DNA of 5,740 nucleotides from Planctomycetales bacterium (GTDB lineage: Bacteria; Planctomycetota; Planctomycetia; Isosphaerales; Isosphaeraceae). The notes below the pieces were generated by a model, which searched no databases, was not told where the DNA came from, and saw only the letters and a program-made list of their open reading frames with translations. This document shows, in pieces, positions 1 through 4,962 of this stretch (positions are counted from its first letter, which is position 1; each line of letters opens with the position of its first letter). The position numbers and the translations under genes were made by a program. Where the stretch lies: the NCBI GenBank assembly GCA_027451455.1, contig DAIDJI010000382.1, positions 1 through 5,740 of the forward strand. Direction: 5' to 3'.

Positions 1-1157
1 GCGACGGTTCCCTGCGCCGGGACGTAGTACGGTTCGGGAATCTCGAAAACGACGTCGGGCTTGCCGATCGACCATCCCTCGTCGAAGGTCTTTGGGGGCG
101 GCAGATCCTTGACGTCGCCGAGCGGTGCGCCCTGCTCGACCCAGGCGAGAAGCCGGGCGCGTTCGTCGGCGGAGAGGCTCCGGTCGTTGGCGAAGTGGCC
201 GAAGCGGGGGTCCGCGTGCCAGGGGGGCATCCGTCGCTGCTCGACGACCTCCTCGATCATCGCCGCGTGCTTCCGGGCGTCGTCGTAGGAGAGGAGCGGG
301 AACGGTCCGACGCGCCCGGGCCGGTGGCACGACTGGCAACGGTCCTGGATGATCCGGGCGACATCTCCGGCGTAGGTGACGGCGCCCGGCTTGACCCTTG
401 CCTCGCCATTATGCGAGCCAAGGGCCCTCGCCAGATCGGCCGACGGGGCCCGGACTCTCGGAGCGCCGGCCGATGGAGCGGGCTTCGGCTCGACCCGATC
501 GAGGAGGCAGCCGGCGACCGCCGTGGAGGTCACCGGGATCGGCTGATCCTTCAGGAGGGCGTTGAGTGCATCCTTCAAGTAGTTGTGGGAAGGGCTCTCC
601 TTCGCTTTTCCCTGGACGTACTGGTCGTCGATCGCGCCTCGATAGCGAATGCGGGCGATCCCGTCGAGCACGAGAGTCTCGCAGGTTCGCTCGGCCAGGA
701 CGGTGTCGCTCACCCGGTTCTCGACGTCCTTCAGGACTGGGAAGTCGATCCCGTTCTCCTTCGCGTACCGGGCGACCGAGGCGCGGTCCTCATGGGCGTT
801 GGAGTTGATCCCGAGGAAGACGACCCCCTTCGTCCGGTATTCCTTGTTCAGTTCGACGAGACGGGGGACGTAGAGGTTGCCGACGGGGCAGTCGGTCCCG
901 AGGAAGACAAGGACGATCGCTCGCTTGCCGGCGAAGTCGTAGAGCGAGACCTTGCGGCCGGTCGTGGCGTCGTCGAGGGTGAAGTTCGCGAGGCGCTGCA
1001 TCAGACCCCGGTCGAGCGGTAGCCTCGGCGGGCCATCGACCAGCCCGGCCCATCCGGTTGATCCCGTCATCGGGATCACAACCATTGTCGCCAGGACGAC
1101 CGTTGCGGTCGTCAGGACCCGATTCCCGATCCACCTTCGGACGATTGGATTGAGCAT
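1..1157 (-). CDS. Secreted redoxin/cytochrome c fusion protein (5' part; C-terminus beyond left edge)
   Basis: I translated this by hand on the minus strand: 385 codons without a stop, still open at position 1. Residues 1-38 look like a Sec signal peptide or membrane anchor (Arg-rich start, hydrophobic 14-30). Residues about 55-205 form a redoxin (AhpC/TSA, thioredoxin-fold) domain with GTDCPVGNLY. Cys90 sits at the usual nucleophile position but has no CxxC partner. Cys159 and Cys217 (in AGCLLD, matching the late Cys of related redoxins) could be resolving residues. Residues about 260-345 are a class I cytochrome c domain with the haem motif CQSCH (274-278) and the likely axial Met310 in RRMPPW. 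The last residues (KPDVVFEIPEPYYVP) resemble the linker before a copper type II ascorbate-dependent monooxygenase-like domain in planctomycete homologues; that domain would lie outside the window. The ATG at 1157 has an AGGGA ribosome site (1164-1168) 6 nt away. Expected role: extracytoplasmic redox chemistry; substrate unknown. Confidence 0.94.
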   Translation of the reverse strand, partial: MLNPIVRRWIGNRVLTTATVVLATMVVIPMTGSTGWAGLVDGPPRLPLDRGLMQRLANFTLDDATTGRKVSLYDFAGKRAIVLVFLGTDCPVGNLYVPRLVELNKEYRTKGVVFLGINSNAHEDRASVARYAKENGIDFPVLKDVENRVSDTVLAERTCETLVLDGIARIRYRGAIDDQYVQGKAKESPSHNYLKDALNALLKDQPIPVTSTAVAGCLLDRVEPKPAPSAGAPRVRAPSADLARALGSHNGEARVKPGAVTYAGDVARIIQDRCQSCHRPGRVGPFPLLSYDDARKHAAMIEEVVEQRRMPPWHADPRFGHFANDRSLSADERARLLAWVEQGAPLGDVKDLPPPKTFDEGWSIGKPDVVFEIPEPYYVPAQGTV

Positions 1158-1280
1158 TGCGATTCCCTGGAAGTCGCCAAACCCAGTTTCAAGGCCGCCT
1201 CACCATCGTCGCGGCCGGACGGGTTGGATCTGGGCTGGTCGGGGCTCCGAATTCCTTCTCATCGTAGGCCCCGGGTGCCC

Positions 1281-1323
1281 GATCCACAAGTCGGGCCGCT
1301 CTGTCGCGCCACTCTTGTGGATT
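1281..1323. repeat. Inverted repeat, 9-bp perfect arms, 23-nt spacer
   Basis: ATCCACAAG (1282-1290) is matched exactly by CTTGTGGAT (1314-1322). A flanking G-T wobble at 1281/1323 is possible. Inside the loop, 1294-1299 can pair with 1306-1310 apart from one bulged C, giving an extended hairpin around a TCTGTC loop. Arm start to arm start is 32 bp, about three helical turns, so it could equally be two operator half-sites on one DNA face. No U-tract follows and both flanking genes point outward, so it is not a terminator for either. Confidence 0.6.
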
Positions 1324-1364
1324 GCAGGAGTCGCCGGGATTCTGGCGATGGGTCAGGCCCAATT

Positions 1365-1380
1365 TGGGTTCGTTCGTCGT
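1365..1380. repeat. 16-bp direct repeat, copy 1
   Basis: TGGGTTCGTTCGTCGT occurs here and again, identical, at 1428-1443. The start-to-start distance is 63 bp, which is six turns of B-DNA at 10.5 bp per turn. Each copy contains a short internal TTCG/TTCG duplication. A repeated regulator site is one reading; a relic of local duplication is another. Confidence 0.8.
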
Positions 1381-1409
1381 CGAAGAGAGGTCCCCGTACG
1401 CGGGATAGG

Positions 1410-1424
1410 CTGCCAGACTGGCAG
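1410..1424. repeat. 7-1-7 inverted repeat between the direct repeats
   Basis: CTGCCAGACTGGCAG is a perfect odd palindrome. As RNA it could fold as a CTGCC/GGCAG stem with an AGACT loop. A smaller CCCG-TACG-CGGG hairpin lies just before it at 1393-1404. Both sit between the two copies of the 16-bp direct repeat, giving a repeat-hairpin-repeat arrangement. Operator, structured leader and chance are all possible. Confidence 0.6.
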
Positions 1425-1427
1425 TGG

Positions 1428-1443
1428 TGGGTTCGTTCGTCGT
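1428..1443. repeat. 16-bp direct repeat, copy 2
   Basis: Second exact copy of the element at 1365-1380, directly followed by GTTTTTG. The bases on either side differ between the copies, so the identity ends sharply at 16 bp. Confidence 0.8.
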
Positions 1444-1508
1444 GTTTTTGTTCCCGGTTTCGCCCGTTCCCGAAGGGGAGATCTCGCGAGGATCTTCTCT
1501 CTCTCGTG

Positions 1509-1520
1509 GATGGATCCATC
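1509..1520. repeat. 12-bp perfect palindrome
   Basis: GATGGATCCATC reads the same on both strands. It lies about 150 nt upstream of the small membrane protein start. It has the size of a dimeric regulator site, but I do not recognise a named operator. Confidence 0.45.
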
Positions 1521-1564
1521 GTCGGGTTCCTGGGACTCGGCCTCGAAAGGTCACAATGATCCAG

Positions 1565-1590
1565 TGTGGAGCATGGCACAGGATTCCACA
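1565..1590. repeat. Inverted repeat TGTGGA / TCCACA, 14-nt spacer
   Basis: TGTGGA (1565-1570) pairs with TCCACA (1585-1590). The same core, in the opposite arm order, forms the longer inverted repeat at 1282-1322, so the TCCACA/TGTGGA hexamer occurs four times in this region. It lies 80-105 nt upstream of the next start codon, a sensible place for an activator or repressor site. Confidence 0.4.
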
Positions 1591-1657
1591 AAAGCAAATC
1601 CCTCTCGTTTTCCCTGGCAGGGCCCTGTATTCTGCGTGAGAGCAGTCTGGATATTAT

Positions 1658-1666
1658 GGAGGGGAG
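1658..1666 (+). promoter_or_regulatory. Ribosome binding site that fixes the start at 1671
   Basis: GGAGGGGAG lies 4-8 nt before the ATG at 1671. An in-frame ATG at 1656 overlaps this site and one at 1566 has no such signal, so 1671 is the preferred start. Confidence 0.75.
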
Positions 1667-1670
1667 CGGA

Positions 1671-1952
1671 ATGACAGTCTTCCGTGGATTTGCGATTGTC
1701 ATGGCGAGTGGAATCGGCTTCGCGACCGGTGGCGGGCTGCTCGGCTATCTTCTGGCGCTCGTGCTGCCCTCGTACTACCGTAACGTCTTCCGCGGGGGTC
1801 AATCGAACCTCTTCGACCCGGTTCAGGTGGGAATCGGGCTGGGCATCTCGCAGGGGTTCATCGCCGGGCTGGTCGTGGGAGCGGTCGTCGTGCTCGCCGT
1901 CGCGATCGCGGCCTCAAAATCTCCCCGGAAGGAGCCGCTCGACCTGGATTAA
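1671..1952 (+). CDS. Small two-segment membrane protein, function unknown
   Basis: The product has 93 residues. Two Gly/Ala/Val-rich hydrophobic segments, about 5-32 and 53-81, flank a polar stretch containing SYYRNVFRGG and FDPVQ. The tail (SKSPRKEPLDLD) is charged. The helices are unusually glycine-rich with small-residue spacing (GIGFATGGGLLG; GIGLGISQGFIAG), which suits tight helix packing or homo-oligomers. I recall small proteins of this look in Planctomycetes but know no assigned function, and there is no enzyme motif. The positive tail would favour a cytoplasmic C-terminus, so both ends may be inside. The start at 1671 is chosen by its strong ribosome site and by the hydrophobic segment beginning right after it. 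An upstream ATG at 1566 would add 35 residues with no domain character. It is 97 nt from the next gene, so co-transcription is possible but unproven. Confidence 0.82.
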   Translation: MTVFRGFAIVMASGIGFATGGGLLGYLLALVLPSYYRNVFRGGQSNLFDPVQVGIGLGISQGFIAGLVVGAVVVLAVAIAASKSPRKEPLDLD

Positions 1953-2049
1953 TCCTGGTTCCATCCTTCCACTCACCCCTTGACGCCACTCTCTTTGTAT
2001 CGCAAAGTAAATCGATTGCTGATTCCAGACGTCCGCGGAGGAACACATC
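1953..2049. other. Short intergenic gap with two small symmetric elements
   Basis: A 10-bp palindrome, GGATTAATCC (1946-1955), spans the stop codon of the upstream gene. CTTTG-TATCG-CAAAG (1993-2007) is a 5-bp stem with a 5-nt loop. Neither has a U-tract, so I call no terminator. TTGACG at 1980-1985 resembles a -35 box, but no matching -10 lies at normal distance. The GGAGGA at 2037-2042 serves the next gene. Confidence 0.45.
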
Positions 2050-2847
2050 ATGGCGGTGAGTGAGGGCGGATGGAAAGGGGAAGGGCGGGGGTTGCTGGGG
2101 TGGTTCGGCGAGCTCGACCGGCTACTGACGGGCGAGTACACCGGGGTCTCGAGGCTTCGGGAGCGAGGGCTTGGGATCTCGCCCTGGCGGTTGTCGGCCT
2201 GTATTGTGATCCTGGGGATGAGCTATGGGATCTGCATGGGTCTGTTCTCGGTGTTCGGGGAGAAGGGTCCAGGACCCATGCAGGTGGTCGCCAGCATGGT
2301 GAAGGTGCCGCTGGTGTTTTACCTGACGCTGATCGTGACCTTGCCCTCGCTTTATGTTTTCAATGCATTGGTGGGGTCGCGGATTTCGTTTGTCGGGGTG
2401 GTCCGATTGCTGGTGGCCTCGCTCGGGGTGAATGTGACGGTGCTGGCCTCGCTCGGGCCGATCGTGGCGTTTTTCTCGGTCTGCACGACGAGCTACCCGT
2501 TCATGTTGCTGTTGAACGTGGCCGTCTTTGCGGTGGCGGGGGCGTTTGGGCTTCGGTTCTTGCTCCAGACGCTGCACCGGATGAACGTGGCGACCCAGAC
2601 CTGGTCGGAAGCCGAGATGGGGGTTGAGGCTGGGGCGTTACAGCCGGTCCCGGATCGGGCGGTTGCGAGCCATGTCCGGTTGGTCTTCCGACTCTGGATG
2701 ATTGTCTTTGGGCTGGTCGGTGCGCAGATGGGGTGGGTGCTCCGGCCGTTCATCGGCAATCCCAACCTGCCGTTCGCCTGGTTCCGACATCGCGAGTCGA
2801 ACTTCTTCCTGGCCGTCGTTGAGGCGATCCGGAACCTGTTTTCCTGA
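2050..2847 (+). CDS. Polytopic membrane protein, first of a paralogous pair
   Basis: The product has 265 residues. A polar N-terminus of about 45 residues (GLLGWFGELDRLLTGEY, possibly amphipathic) precedes five or six hydrophobic segments at roughly 48-69, 82-108, 114-143 (long enough for one or two), 149-173 and 210-233. A polar loop of about 175-208 separates the last segment. The most conserved-looking stretch is QMGWVLRPFIG (226-236), after the last membrane segment. It is shared exactly with the protein of the next gene, as are the KVP motif (85-87) and the overall segment order. The start has GGAGGA seven bases upstream. Only 21 nt separate it from the paralogue, so they form an operon. 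Codon use is rich in G-ending codons (GGG, GTG, CTG), unlike the C-ending preference of the redoxin and bamA genes. I do not recognise an enzymatic function. The layout is loosely reminiscent of Yip1-type membrane proteins, a weak resemblance only. Confidence 0.9.
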   Translation: MAVSEGGWKGEGRGLLGWFGELDRLLTGEYTGVSRLRERGLGISPWRLSACIVILGMSYGICMGLFSVFGEKGPGPMQVVASMVKVPLVFYLTLIVTLPSLYVFNALVGSRISFVGVVRLLVASLGVNVTVLASLGPIVAFFSVCTTSYPFMLLLNVAVFAVAGAFGLRFLLQTLHRMNVATQTWSEAEMGVEAGALQPVPDRAVASHVRLVFRLWMIVFGLVGAQMGWVLRPFIGNPNLPFAWFRHRESNFFLAVVEAIRNLFS

Positions 2848-2868
2848 GGGGCCCCGGAGGCCAAGCCG

Positions 2869-3558
2869 ATGGCAATGCCGGTCGGGCTGTTCCGGCGGAC
2901 CGATGCTCTGCTCCGGGGCGAGGCGGATGCGATTGGGAGCGGGCGGGCCTCGTCGATGGCGGCGCTCGCGCTGATGATTGTCGGGTTCGGGATGTGGTAC
3001 GGCGCCGTGATGGGGACCTTCGGCGGTCTGACCGGCGACCGGCCCTGGCAGATCCTCTACTCGGCGGTGAAGGTCCCGATCCTCATCATGCTGACGTTCG
3101 CGATGAGCGTTCCAAGCTTCTACGTGGTCAACACGCTCCTGGGGCTCCGGGACGATTTCCCCAGGGTCCTCCGCGCCCTGCTGACGACCCAGGCGGGGCT
3201 GACCGTGATCCTCACCTCGCTCTCGCCGTTCACCGCTTTTTGGTACGCCTCGGGCACCTTGTATCAGCCGGCGATCCTGTTTAACGGAGCGATGTTCGCG
3301 GTGGCGAGCCTGGGTGCCCAGGCCATCCTCCGACGCGAGTACGGTCCCCTGATCCGAAAGGACAGAACGCACCGATGGATGCTTGAAGTCTGGATTGTCC
3401 TTTACATTTTCGTCGGGATTCAGATGGGATGGGTCCTCCGGCCGTTTATTGGTGCTCCGGACCGTTCCGTGCAGTTCTTCCGCGAGGATAGCTGGAGTAA
3501 TGCGTACGAATTTGTGCTACGCATGATGTGGGATGTCGTGATGGGCCGGAGTGGTTGA
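2869..3558 (+). CDS. Polytopic membrane protein, second of a paralogous pair
   Basis: The product has 229 residues. A short N-terminus (LFRRTDALLRGEAD, equivalent to FGELDRLLTGEY of the upstream protein) is followed by hydrophobic segments at about 30-52, 68-92, 101-125, 133-154 and 170-190. The same landmarks appear in the same order as in the upstream protein: YGxxMGxF (44-51), KVP (68-70), the VPSFYVVNTLLG segment and QMGWVLRPFIG (185-195), then a conserved FFR and an amphipathic C-terminus. The arrangement indicates an old tandem duplication, since the rest has diverged strongly. The main length difference is a shorter N-terminus and a shorter loop before the last segment. GGAGG (2856-2860) lies 8 nt before the ATG. 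The 21-nt gap to the upstream gene implies joint expression. I infer a heteromeric inner-membrane complex; function unknown. Confidence 0.9.
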   Translation: MAMPVGLFRRTDALLRGEADAIGSGRASSMAALALMIVGFGMWYGAVMGTFGGLTGDRPWQILYSAVKVPILIMLTFAMSVPSFYVVNTLLGLRDDFPRVLRALLTTQAGLTVILTSLSPFTAFWYASGTLYQPAILFNGAMFAVASLGAQAILRREYGPLIRKDRTHRWMLEVWIVLYIFVGIQMGWVLRPFIGAPDRSVQFFREDSWSNAYEFVLRMMWDVVMGRSG

Positions 3559-3684
3559 GCGAGCAATCCTCTGGCGGCCGGCGGCCGGCGGGGATAAGCT
3601 GGTAGATGAAGTGATCGGGCGGGCCCAGTGGGTCATCGCTTCGATCGATATCGACGGAACAAGACAAATAAGGCGGGGTCCACC
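3559..3684. other. Intergenic gap with GC-rich 7-mer tandem repeat
   Basis: GGCGGCC is repeated twice and followed by a partial copy at 3573-3590. It can also fold as GCCGG-CGG-CCGGC. It has no U-tract, so it is at most a weak terminator for the membrane-protein pair. TCGATATCGA (3645-3654) is a 10-bp palindrome just before the next gene. The A-rich stretch at 3659-3672 ends in AAGGCGGGG, the probable ribosome site of the next gene. I see no clear promoter. Confidence 0.4.
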
Positions 3685-4029
3685 ATGCGCCATGCGGCAG
3701 TGATCCTGCCGGACCTGGGGACCGGGCCGGACGTCCCGATCGTCGTCAGCTACTGGTTTGCGTCGCCTGGTGAGGAGGTCTGGGAGGGGGAGCGGCTGGT
3801 GGAGGTGCTGGCCGGCCCCGCGACCTTCGATGTTCCTGCGCCTGTCACGGGGCGTCTGGTTCGGATCCACGGGCGGGAGGACGACCGGGTTGAGCCTGGG
3901 TCGGTCCTGGGTCTGGTCGCGCCGGCGGTGGATGAGGCGGGCGGGTCTGGCGGCGGACGGTCGGGTCCGGACGGTCGCGGTTTTGAGGGCGGTGGCAGGT
4001 CTCCGCGTCGGCGTCGTCCCACGTCATGA
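3685..4029 (+). CDS. Lipoyl/biotinyl-fold protein lacking the modifiable lysine
   Basis: The product has 114 residues. Residues 4-80 match the single hybrid-motif fold of lipoyl and biotin carrier domains: ILPDLG near the start, a PGEEVWEGERLVEV strand-turn, then TFDVPAPVTGRL (47-58) and the closing DDRVEPGSVLGLV. In E2 lipoyl domains the hairpin reads roughly ETDKAT; here the matching residues are LAGPAT, so Pro45 replaces the lysine. The whole protein contains no lysine at all, so it cannot be lipoylated or biotinylated in the usual way. The C-terminal 30 residues are a Gly/Arg-rich, probably disordered tail ending in RRRR. The start at 3685 is chosen because the fold begins there and AAGGCGGGG precedes it; an in-frame ATG at 3628 would add 19 poorly structured residues. 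The stop overlaps the next start (ATGA). The protein could be a binding or scaffold module; role unknown. Confidence 0.82.
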   Translation: MRHAAVILPDLGTGPDVPIVVSYWFASPGEEVWEGERLVEVLAGPATFDVPAPVTGRLVRIHGREDDRVEPGSVLGLVAPAVDEAGGSGGGRSGPDGRGFEGGGRSPRRRRPTS

Positions 4030-4511
4030 CCACGTTTCACGAGCGATCCGCCGGTGTGATCCCGTACCGATGGACGGATGGCCGGGCCCCGGTCTATCTG
4101 GTTCTCCACTCGGCGACGGTCCGCAACCCGCGGGCGAAGTGGGAGTTCCCCAAGGGGGGTGTCGAGCCGGGCGAGTCGCCCCGGCAGGCGGCGGCGCGCG
4201 AGTTCCGCGAGGAGACCTCGCTGGTCGACTGGAGATTCCGCGAGGGTTTCGAGCGGACGCTGACCTACACCTACATCCGGCGCGGGCGGAAGATTGTCAA
4301 GACGGTGACCTATTTCCTCGTCGAGGTTGACGACGATGCCTCGCTGGCCCGGTCGATGGAGCACGTCGAGGACCCGGCCGGGCACTGGCACCACTGGGGG
4401 ACGTTCGAGCAGATCAGCGCCTTGCTCTATCACAGCAAGATCCGCCAGGTCTTCGCCGAGGCCGACGCCTGGTTGCGCTCGGAGGCCGCCGAGCGGGAGG
4501 CGGGGGTCTGA
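4026..4511 (+). CDS. Nudix hydrolase, probably diadenosine tetraphosphate hydrolase-like
   Basis: The product has 161 residues, a normal size for a single-domain cytosolic Nudix enzyme. The Nudix box runs from 44 to 66: Gly44-x5-Glu50-x7-Arg58-Glu59-x-x-Glu62-Glu63-x-x-Leu66. All metal-binding glutamates are present. The usual glycine of the EExG step is Ser65. The start SAGVIPYR, the WEFPKGGVEPGE segment, and TYTYIRRGRKIVKTVTYFL after the box resemble bacterial Ap4A hydrolases (a similar Y-Y-x-G-K-x-V-x-YFL pattern). I therefore infer hydrolysis of dinucleoside polyphosphates or a related nucleoside diphosphate-linked compound; substrate is not decided by sequence alone. The C-terminal WHHWGTFEQISALL region fits the family's helix 2. 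Its ATG overlaps the stop of the lipoyl-like gene by 4 nt and no strong ribosome site precedes it, so it is likely translated by re-initiation. Adjacent expression suggests a functional link with that protein. Confidence 0.9.
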   Translation: MTTFHERSAGVIPYRWTDGRAPVYLVLHSATVRNPRAKWEFPKGGVEPGESPRQAAAREFREETSLVDWRFREGFERTLTYTYIRRGRKIVKTVTYFLVEVDDDASLARSMEHVEDPAGHWHHWGTFEQISALLYHSKIRQVFAEADAWLRSEAAEREAGV

Positions 4512-4962
4512 TTGGCTCGATGGGATGTCGGCCGTCGGCCCCGGCGAGTTGAATCGGATTGGGTCTTCCGGGGTTGCGGGATCGAGACGACTCGGGTAGA
4601 AGGTCCGCCCAGGTCATATCGTTGGAAGACGGCGGCGCGCGGGCCGCGCTGGTGCCGGGCCAGGGATGGCTTCGGTCTCGGCGGCTTTGGGATGGGTGCT
4701 CGCGTCGGCCGCAGAGAAAAATCCGGTCGGATTTCGGAAGGGATGGAACGGGCGCTGGCGTCGCGCCCCCGGACCCCGCGAGAGAGGGACTCGACCGCCG
4801 GAGGGCGGCGGGTCGGATCGGGGTCGGCGGACGCCGCGAGACGATGGGCCCCTGCGCCGCTGGACGGCTTGCCGTCGCGTCGCCGGGCATGGCGGCTGCG
4901 CGGAGCGGGCAGGACGACGCCCGCGCGGCTCCCGATTGCTGTCGGTCAGGAAACGATCGCTC
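4512..4962. other. GC-rich spacer upstream of bamA, no supported gene
   Basis: There are 451 bases between the Nudix stop and the bamA start. Several frames stay open on both strands, because stop codons are rare at this GC content. All translate to low-complexity Arg/Gly/Pro/Ser sequence without domains, so I call none. The frame of bamA itself is open back to a TAG at 4597-4599 and contains an ATG at 4666, but that extension is equally low in complexity and lacks a secretion signal. Small symmetric elements include GACGGC-TT-GCCGTC (4863-4876) and CCGCC-GGAG-GGCGG near 4796-4809. The bamA promoter is presumably here, but I cannot point to it. Confidence 0.6.

Larger units (their letters stand above)
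1158..1670. other. Divergent intergenic region rich in symmetric repeats, no supported gene
   Basis: This stretch separates the minus-strand redoxin gene from the plus-strand small membrane protein gene, so it should hold both promoters and any shared operators. Open frames exist on both strands, but their translations are Arg/Ser/Pro-rich, show no domain and lack good ribosome sites. I therefore see no gene. It holds at least five symmetric or repeated elements, listed separately. The part from about 1540 to 1660 is visibly less GC-rich than the genes, as expected for a promoter region. I could not find a -35/-10 pair good enough to name a promoter. TATTCT at 1629-1634 is the best -10-like hexamer for the plus-strand gene, but its upstream partner is poor. 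Confidence 0.7.

Noticed and set aside
195..1022. 275-codon open frame on the plus strand
   Set aside because: It is antisense to the redoxin/cytochrome gene, whose minus-strand frame shows clear domains. The plus-strand translation has no recognisable fold.
1281..1323. Replication origin with DnaA boxes
   Set aside because: The cores match only 7 of 9 bases of TTATCCACA, no AT-rich unwinding region or origin-linked gene is nearby, and the sites are few.
952..1674. 240-codon plus-strand frame through the divergent intergenic region
   Set aside because: It starts inside the antisense of the redoxin gene, has no ribosome site and no domain, and overlaps the strong start of the gene at 1671.
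2638..3372. 244-codon open frame on the minus strand across both membrane proteins
   Set aside because: The translation is Arg/Gln/His-rich and domain-free, spans two real genes with good ribosome sites, and is a typical GC-driven shadow.
3571..3593. Intrinsic terminator after the membrane-protein pair
   Set aside because: The GC-rich repeat can form a short stem, but no run of T follows, so it does not meet the usual pattern.
3750..4433. 227-codon open frame on the minus strand
   Set aside because: It is antisense to the lipoyl-like and Nudix genes, both supported by family motifs on the plus strand.
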